From DATMER01 sp034667225 (GTDB taxonomy: Bacteria; Acidobacteriota; Thermoanaerobaculia; Multivoradales; UBA5704), in the NCBI GenBank assembly GCA_034667225.1, contig JAXDKG010000063.1:62001-126000 (forward strand): 64,000 nt of DNA, written 5' to 3'. How positions within the stretch are numbered: the first letter of the stretch is position 1; every line of letters starts with the position of its first letter. The notes beneath the pieces were generated by a model. It was not told the origin of the DNA. It worked only from the letters and a program-made list of their open reading frames with translations, and made no database searches. Shown one piece after another: positions 59,265-64,000 of the stretch. The position numbers were made by a program, and so were the translations under genes.

Positions 59265-61157
59265 ATGAGCGAGCCCGACGCCCACCAGGAAGAAGAGGCC
59301 CTCGGCAAGGCGTACGACGCCCGCCTGATGCGGCGTCTGCTCGGCTATCTCCGGCCCTACCGGGGGATGACCGCCGCAGCCGTGGCGCTGATCTTCCTGT
59401 CCTCGGCGCTCCAGCTCGTCGGACCCCTGGCGTTTGCGGTATCCCTCGACCTCTTCATCCGGCCCGGAGGTGACCCCGGCAAGCTCTCCGGCGTGAGCGC
59501 CTGGGTGCGGGACGCCCTGCTCGCCCGCGGGATCGAGCCGGCGAGCGTGGCCGTCCAGGGGATCAACACCGTGGCCGTGATCTACCTGGTGTCCCTGGTG
59601 CTCACCTTTCTCGTGCTCTACGCCGAGGGGTACGTGATGCAGCTCATGGGGCAGTACATCATGAACGACATGCGCCGGCAGATCTTCGGACATCTGCAGC
59701 GCCTGCCGATCTCCTACTACGACCGCAACCCCATCGGCCGGCTCGTCACCCGGGTGACCACGGACGTAGACGCCCTGAACGAGCTGTTCGCGGCCGGCAT
59801 CGTGGCGATCCTGGGCGACGTGCTGCTGCTCGCCGGCATCGTGGGGGTGCTCTTCTGGCTCGACTGGCGGCTGGCGGTGGTGGCGTTCTCGATCGTGCCG
59901 CTGCTGCTGATGCTGACCTCCTGGTTCAAGGCGCGGGCCCGCGAGAGCTTCCGCGAAGTGCGGGTCAAGATCGCGCGCATCAACGCCTTTCTGCAGGAGC
60001 ATGTGACCGGCATGCCCATCGTCCAGCTCTTCAACCGGGAAGAGCGGGCCTACCGGGAGTTCGAGGAGATCAACGACGCCCATCGGGACGCCAACGTCCG
60101 CGGTATTTTCTATTACGCAGTCTTCTACCCCGGGGTGGAGCTGATCACCGCGCTGGGGATCGGCCTGATCCTCTGGTTCGGCGGCGGCCGGGTGATCTCG
60201 GGGATGATCTCGATCGGCGCGCTGATCGCCTTCCTCCAGTACGCCCAGCGCTTCTACCAGCCACTGGCGGACCTGTCGGAGAAGTACAACATCCTGCAGG
60301 GCGCCATGGCCTCCTCGGAGCGCATCTTCCGGCTCCTGGACACCCCGATGACCATCGTCTCGCCGCCGGAAGCCTACGCGCCCGAGCGGGTGCGGGGCGC
60401 GATCGAGTTCGACCGCGTCCGGTTCTCCTACAAGGAGGACGAGCCGGTGCTCAAGGGGATCTCGTTCCAGGTGCAGCCCGGGGAGACGCTGGCGGTGGTG
60501 GGCCACACCGGAGCGGGCAAGAGCACGCTGGCGAACCTCCTCCTGCGCTTCTATGACGTGGACAGCGGGGCCGTGCGGGTGGACGGGATCGACGTGAAGG
60601 ATTGGGACCTCCCCCGCCTGCGCCGGAGCGTGGCCATGGTGCTCCAGGACGTCTTCCTCTTCTCCGGCACCGTCGGCGCGAACATCCGTCTCGGGGAGGA
60701 GACCATCGACGACGAGCGCCTCCGCTGGGCGGCCGGGGAGGTGCACGCCCTGCCCTTCATCGAGCGCCTGCCGGGAGGCTTCGAATCGCCGGTGCGTGAG
60801 CGTGGGGCGGGGCTCTCGGTCGGCCAGAAGCAGCTCATCGCCTTCGCCAGGGCGCTCGCCTTCGACCCGAGCATCCTGATCCTGGACGAGGCCACCTCCT
60901 CGATCGATACGGAGACCGAGCAGCTCATCCAGAAAGCGCTCGACCGCCTGCTCGTCAACCGCACCAGCATCGTGATCGCCCACCGCTTGTCCACCATCCA
61001 GAAGGCGGACCGCATCCTCGTCATGCACAAGGGAGAGATCCGCGAGATGGGGACCCATCAGGAGCTGCTGGCGCTGCGCGGCATCTATTACCGGCTGTAC
61101 CTGCTCCAGTACAAGGATCAGGAGCTCGAGCGACGGGAGCGGGTGGCGGCGGGGTAG
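59265..61157 (+). CDS. ABC exporter, fused permease-ATPase (MsbA/LmrA type)
   Basis: 630 aa half-transporter that should work as a dimer. Six membrane helices (about 35-325), then the ATPase: Walker A GHTGAGKST at 413-421, Q-loop MVLQDVFLFSGTV, signature LSVGQKQ near 517 (Val in place of Gly at the third position), Walker B ILILDEATSSID and the switch IVIAHRLST. Between helices 1 and 2 there is an extra loop of about 45 residues. Substrate is unknown; lipid or peptide export is typical. A short gap from the repeat element and no ribosome site suggest a short leader. Confidence 0.93.
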   Translation: MSEPDAHQEEEALGKAYDARLMRRLLGYLRPYRGMTAAAVALIFLSSALQLVGPLAFAVSLDLFIRPGGDPGKLSGVSAWVRDALLARGIEPASVAVQGINTVAVIYLVSLVLTFLVLYAEGYVMQLMGQYIMNDMRRQIFGHLQRLPISYYDRNPIGRLVTRVTTDVDALNELFAAGIVAILGDVLLLAGIVGVLFWLDWRLAVVAFSIVPLLLMLTSWFKARARESFREVRVKIARINAFLQEHVTGMPIVQLFNREERAYREFEEINDAHRDANVRGIFYYAVFYPGVELITALGIGLILWFGGGRVISGMISIGALIAFLQYAQRFYQPLADLSEKYNILQGAMASSERIFRLLDTPMTIVSPPEAYAPERVRGAIEFDRVRFSYKEDEPVLKGISFQVQPGETLAVVGHTGAGKSTLANLLLRFYDVDSGAVRVDGIDVKDWDLPRLRRSVAMVLQDVFLFSGTVGANIRLGEETIDDERLRWAAGEVHALPFIERLPGGFESPVRERGAGLSVGQKQLIAFARALAFDPSILILDEATSSIDTETEQLIQKALDRLLVNRTSIVIAHRLSTIQKADRILVMHKGEIREMGTHQELLALRGIYYRLYLLQYKDQELERRERVAAG

Positions 61158-61176
61158 GGCGGGCTCGGGGAGACAG

Positions 61177-61392
61177 TCAGCCGCAGCGGCGGCTCTGAAG
61201 CAAGCGGTCCAGGAGCCCTTCTCCCTGGCCCGCACCCCTCAATGCCTTCAGAGGATCTTTCGGAACCGGGACGATCCTGATGACCTCTCCATCATCAAGC
61301 CAGACCAGCCGGTCTCCCTCGTGGATGTGATGGCGCTTGCGGATGGCAGCCGGAATGTTGGTCTGCCCCTTCTTGGTCACCGAGGTCTCCAT
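61177..61392 (-). CDS. AbrB/MazE-type DNA-binding protein, unpaired
   Basis: 71 aa. A SpoVT-AbrB swapped-hairpin domain fills residues 1-47: SVTKKGQTNIPAAIRKRHHIHEGDRLVW and VIRIVPVPKD (as landmarks). The last 24 residues end LLDRLLQSRRCG. Such proteins are usually antitoxins, but no toxin gene follows: downstream on this strand lies the end of the ABC exporter gene. It may be an orphan antitoxin, or a free regulator. It is divergent from the VapBC module 204 bases away; nothing else was seen in that gap but the vapB promoter. Confidence 0.8.
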   Translation of the reverse strand: METSVTKKGQTNIPAAIRKRHHIHEGDRLVWLDDGEVIRIVPVPKDPLKALRGAGQGEGLLDRLLQSRRCG

Positions 61393-61561
61393 TAGATGGG
61401 TCGTCCTCGACGATCAATTTAGCCCGGATAGCCGTGGTTGGCAAGGCAAAAGGGGGCTGCGGCAAGGCAAGTCGGAATCTTCGATTCAGCCCTCATCCGC
61501 CAGCCGCCATTCGAACTGCACGTCGCGGTCATTCTTCCTGGACTGCGTGGACGCCGACGGG

Positions 61562-61590
61562 TTGACAGTCTCAAGCCGTATCTACATACT
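61562..61590 (+). promoter_or_regulatory. vapBC promoter with GTAT/ATAC operator half-sites
   Basis: TTGACA (61562-61567), 17 bases, CATACT (61585-61590). Transcription would start at about 61597, the A of the vapB ATG. GTATCTACATACTGTAT just upstream of the ATG contains GTAT-n4-ATAC-n-GTAT, overlapping inverted half-sites suited to autoregulation by a VapB dimer. Confidence 0.7.
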
Positions 61591-61596
61591 GTATCT

Positions 61597-61851
61597 ATGG
61601 CGACTGCGAAGCTCTTTCAGCATGGTGGCAGTCAGGCGGTGCGACTACCCAAGGAGTTCCGCTTCGAGGGCACCGAAGTAGAGATCGAGAAGCGTGGAGC
61701 GGAGGTGGTCCTGAAGGCGAAGCTGAAGCCCAAGCTGAAGACTCTCGCGGACGTCGCTCGCTACATGCACGAGAACTTTCCCGAGGCCCAGGACTTTCCC
61801 GACCGTGAGCAGCCGCAGAGCCCTCAGGACCGAGATCTGCAACTCGAGTGA
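61597..61851 (+). CDS. vapB: VapB-type antitoxin
   Basis: 84 aa. The N-terminal AbrB-like DNA-binding hairpin is KLFQHGGSQAVRLPKEFRF and VEIEKRGAEVVLK, standard for VapB; the C-terminal acidic part (YMHENFPEAQDFPDREQP) would wrap the toxin. It is followed nine bases later by VapC. The ATG at 61597 coincides with the predicted transcription start and has no ribosome site, so a leaderless mRNA is likely. Confidence 0.9.
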   Translation: MATAKLFQHGGSQAVRLPKEFRFEGTEVEIEKRGAEVVLKAKLKPKLKTLADVARYMHENFPEAQDFPDREQPQSPQDRDLQLE

Positions 61852-61860
61852 GCCCCGATC

Positions 61861-62247
61861 GTGCTTTACATGCTCGACACGTCAGTTTGCGTGACGGTGC
61901 TGCGGGGCCGGGTGGTTGCGGCTCGGCTACCGGAAGTCTCCGAATGCGTGCTCTCCGTTATCACCGTTGCCGAGCTTGAAGTAGGCATTCGCCGATCTGT
62001 CCGCCCGGACGCTCAGCGGAAAGCTGTCCAGGCCTTCATCGATTTTTTCCATGTCTTGCCCTGGGACCTGGATTCGACCAGCCACTACGGCGACATCCGT
62101 GTCGATCTCGAAAAGCGAGGCGTTGTGATCGGGCCGCTCGATCTGCTGATCGCGGCCCATGCCCGCCGGCTCGGAGCGACTCTCCTAACCGGCAACGTCA
62201 AGGAGTTCCGTCGCGTGGACAGCTTGCCGTGCGTTGAATGGAAGTAG
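61861..62247 (+). CDS. vapC: VapC-type PIN-domain toxin
   Basis: 128 aa PIN RNase, starting at GTG 61861. The acidic site is present: Asp6 (LDTS), Glu38 (VAELEVG), Asp94 (GPLDLLIAAHA), with Asn112 in LTGNVKEF where Asn or Asp is normal. VapC toxins cut tRNA or rRNA; targets are not predictable. Forms a complete module with the preceding vapB. Confidence 0.92.
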   Translation: MLYMLDTSVCVTVLRGRVVAARLPEVSECVLSVITVAELEVGIRRSVRPDAQRKAVQAFIDFFHVLPWDLDSTSHYGDIRVDLEKRGVVIGPLDLLIAAHARRLGATLLTGNVKEFRRVDSLPCVEWK

Positions 62248-62278
62248 TCGAGGGCAGGGAACTCGCGACTCAGCGGTT

Positions 62279-62298
62279 TTGTAGGGCAGAGCCTACAA
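62279..62298. terminator. Hairpin between vapC and a convergent gene
   Basis: Arms TTGTAGG (62279-62285) and CCTACAA (62292-62298) with a six-base loop. No T-run on either strand downstream, so its terminator role is tentative. Confidence 0.35.
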
Positions 62299-62323
62299 CC
62301 CCAGGGGTAGGGCTCGCACAGCC

Positions 62324-62884
62324 TCAGGCGGCCGCCTCCTTCTCCCTCATCATCTCTTCACAGCGATCACAGAGAGTCTTGTCACCCATTCCGCCCGTCC
62401 AGTATTTCTTCTCGATGTCGTTGCCCAGGAAGCAGTCCGAGAAGATGTGATAGACCTTGGTGCCCGCTCTGCTGCTATGGTAGGGCGCTGACTCCACTCC
62501 TCGCCCAGGTTCCCTCTTCTCCGCGTTGCGCAGGGCGACCTCTTCGACCTCGGCTACGACCATAGAGAGGGCGACCTCGGTTATGACCATCCGGGCCATA
62601 ACCTCCTCGGCCTTAGCTTTCGCGGCGGCCTCGACCCTGACATTCTCGGCGGCCTTCTTCCTCGCGTCCTCAGCCTCGGCCCTGGCCTTCCCATGTCTGA
62701 AGGCCATGTAGAAGGGCAGCAGAGCAAGCACGGCTGCGAGGGACCAGACAGCAGCACTTGCCGAGGAGGAGCGCAGGAGCCAGCCGACGGGGATCAGCAC
62801 TACCGACCCGACCTGCATCAGCTCGATCCAGCCGCGGTAGGGAGAGATCTGTTTTTCCTCTTTCTCGGGCTCTTTCTCGGACAT
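62324..62884 (-). CDS. Membrane protein with coiled coil and Cys-rich (zinc-binding) tail
   Basis: 186 aa. Two membrane helices (LMQVGSVVLIPVGWLL, WSLAAVLALLPFYMAF), a long Ala/Glu/Lys coiled coil (about 65-120), and a C-terminal segment KVYHIFSDCFLGNDI...GDKTLCDRCEEM whose His and three Cys look like a small zinc site of the 'YH..C...C..C' kind. I do not recognise the family. AGGAG precedes the ATG. It starts 12 bases after the stop of the next gene upstream and forms an operon with it. Confidence 0.65.
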   Translation of the reverse strand: MSEKEPEKEEKQISPYRGWIELMQVGSVVLIPVGWLLRSSSASAAVWSLAAVLALLPFYMAFRHGKARAEAEDARKKAAENVRVEAAAKAKAEEVMARMVITEVALSMVVAEVEEVALRNAEKREPGRGVESAPYHSSRAGTKVYHIFSDCFLGNDIEKKYWTGGMGDKTLCDRCEEMMREKEAAA

Positions 62885-62896
62885 GGCTTTCTCCTG

Positions 62897-64000
62897 TTAC
62901 CTCCGCGCCAACGTGGAGACTTTCCGCAGGGAGAGAAAGTACTTTCCCACCAGGTCGTTACACTTTTGCTCATCGAGGTCTTGCTCTTTAAGCTTGTCTT
63001 GTAGCAACCTTCTGAATCCTCGGCTGCTCGTTGGAGGCTCGTTCTGCATCGCTTTGAGAGCATTGACGAATTTTTTCTGCTCGGGGTCACCTGCCAAGCG
63101 CTCGTTCATGATCCCCGGCACCAGAGGCCCGACCTTGTAGACGGTCCAGAGGAAGTTGCGCTTGAAGGCGTTCCGCGTGTCAACCTCGGCGCTCTGTGTG
63201 AGGGACGCTTTGGAGATGTTCTCCTGCTGACGCTCGCGGACGCTGACGCCGACTGCGAACAACGTGCTGTCTTCCGCGTGCCAGTCGACGAGCTCCTCCA
63301 CGTCCTCGACCTTCTCGATCACGGGCTGCAGGTCGTGGAGGCAGGCGAGCATGTACCCCGAGGTGGCGTGGAGATCTTGCACCGAGCCTTCCAGGTTCGC
63401 CAAGCGGGCGTCAGTGGCCTCGGCGATGTTCCCGACGTTTGTATTGACTGTTGTGATGTCCCTGACGATGTTTTCCACATTCCCGGCCTTCTGCATGAGC
63501 TCCCTGACCGTTTTCTCGATTTCCCCGAGCGGCTTCGTCACATCCTCGAGCCCGGGCGGCTCCGCCGTAGGCCATGAGTTGGAAACGATCTGGTCGCCCT
63601 CATAGTTTGTCGTGAGCCAGGTGTATCCCGTGGGATTCTCGATGCTCGTCGGGGCTGTGGTGTACGTCCGCTGATCAACGGTCGTCCGCGCCTGGCCGCC
63701 GGCTTGGGTGTCGGCTACGGTTCCTGCCAGGGTGCCGGCTCCGAGGGTGGCAGCCAGCAGGGGCGCAGCGAGTGTGCGGCCAGCGGTGCCGGGAATGCGG
63801 TCGAAGATCTGGCCCAAGCGCTGCGTCCAGTAGCCCTGGCCGTCTGTGATCGGAAGTATGGTGAGGATGAGGACGCCGAGAAGCGTCGAGGCGGCTAGGC
63901 CGAAGATCAGGGAGCCGTACCAGAGGAGCTGATAGATCACGTGGCTGCCGCTGTGTTCGTCGAGAGTGGGGAAGACCTTGCTCTGGAGTTCATTCTCTTC
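62897..64000 (-). CDS. Membrane protein of unknown function, running off the window
   Basis: At least 367 aa visible. The frame is open from a TAA at 62899-62897 to the window edge; the 20 codons before the GTG at 63940 are also open, so the true start probably lies outside. A membrane helix (LIFGLAASTLLGVLILTILP) and a second hydrophobic segment (LAAPLLAATLGAGTLAGTVA) are followed by a coiled coil (about 150-230, LGEIEKTVRELMQKAGNV) and a basic helical end. No known domain was seen. Its base composition looks less GC-rich than the core genes. Confidence 0.6.
   Translation of the reverse strand, partial: EENELQSKVFPTLDEHSGSHVIYQLLWYGSLIFGLAASTLLGVLILTILPITDGQGYWTQRLGQIFDRIPGTAGRTLAAPLLAATLGAGTLAGTVADTQAGGQARTTVDQRTYTTAPTSIENPTGYTWLTTNYEGDQIVSNSWPTAEPPGLEDVTKPLGEIEKTVRELMQKAGNVENIVRDITTVNTNVGNIAEATDARLANLEGSVQDLHATSGYMLACLHDLQPVIEKVEDVEELVDWHAEDSTLFAVGVSVRERQQENISKASLTQSAEVDTRNAFKRNFLWTVYKVGPLVPGIMNERLAGDPEQKKFVNALKAMQNEPPTSSRGFRRLLQDKLKEQDLDEQKCNDLVGKYFLSLRKVSTLARR

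Overview
The window is GC-rich (roughly two-thirds G+C by eye), gene-dense, bacterial chromosomal DNA. The gene families point to an Acidobacteriota member, perhaps of the Thermoanaerobaculia/Holophagae side: two secreted VWFA-type proteins of the kind common in that phylum flanking a TPR protein, a tandem kinase fused to a beta-propeller, an ELWxTDGT-repeat protein, secreted metallopeptidases, and MmcQ/YjbR, DUF1028 and DUF885 proteins. The phylum call is inference from content only; there is no rRNA gene to anchor it.

Layout. 0-5 kb: a truncated gene end, a vanadium-haloperoxidase-like protein, a secreted transglutaminase-like protein, a YjbR protein, and archease plus RtcB RNA ligase as an overlapping pair. 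5-9.8 kb: a single-chain ACP / fatty acyl-AMP ligase / PlsC acyltransferase, two small secreted proteins, a 21-bp tandem array that reverses orientation, and a short hibernation factor. 9.7-16.4 kb: a minus-strand VWFA-TPR-VWFA operon and a divergent MatB-like acyl-CoA synthetase. 16.6-21 kb: a pseudokinase-kinase-propeller protein coupled to a tiny CTHWTRTT peptide, then a CBS protein. 21-31.5 kb: a metzincin, DUF1028, a degenerate and a canonical GGDEF protein, a DASS transporter, a beta-barrel and a PHP-type secreted hydrolase. 31.5-34.7 kb: a 42-bp hairpin array, a broken ELWxTDGT gene, an XRE regulator and an O-methyltransferase. 34.7-37.2 kb: blaI with two operator dyads, and an M56/BlaR1-like protein with a long coiled-coil tail.

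37.2-53.5 kb: a lipoprotein, a selenocysteine tRNA (selC), a DUF885 peptidase, two paralogous methyltransferases about 6 kb apart, moeA, a DUF4388 protein, an FmdB zinc ribbon, a matrixin-like protease, several polytopic membrane proteins (one YfhO-like), XdhC and a BNR-repeat protein. 53.5-59 kb: a type IV pilus block, pilT-pilC-pilS-pilR. 59-64 kb: a second copy of the dispersed hairpin element seen at 4.9 kb, an ABC exporter, an unpaired AbrB-type protein, a VapBC module with an apparently leaderless promoter, and two unrecognised membrane proteins, the last running off the window.

The most notable items are the selenocysteine tRNA, the ACP-FAAL-PlsC fusion, the kinase-coupled small peptide, the two period-21/42 repeat arrays, the BlaR1-like coiled-coil fusion, and convergent gene pairs that repeatedly share one CTAG as both stop codons. 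No CRISPR array, IS transposase, prophage or rRNA was seen.
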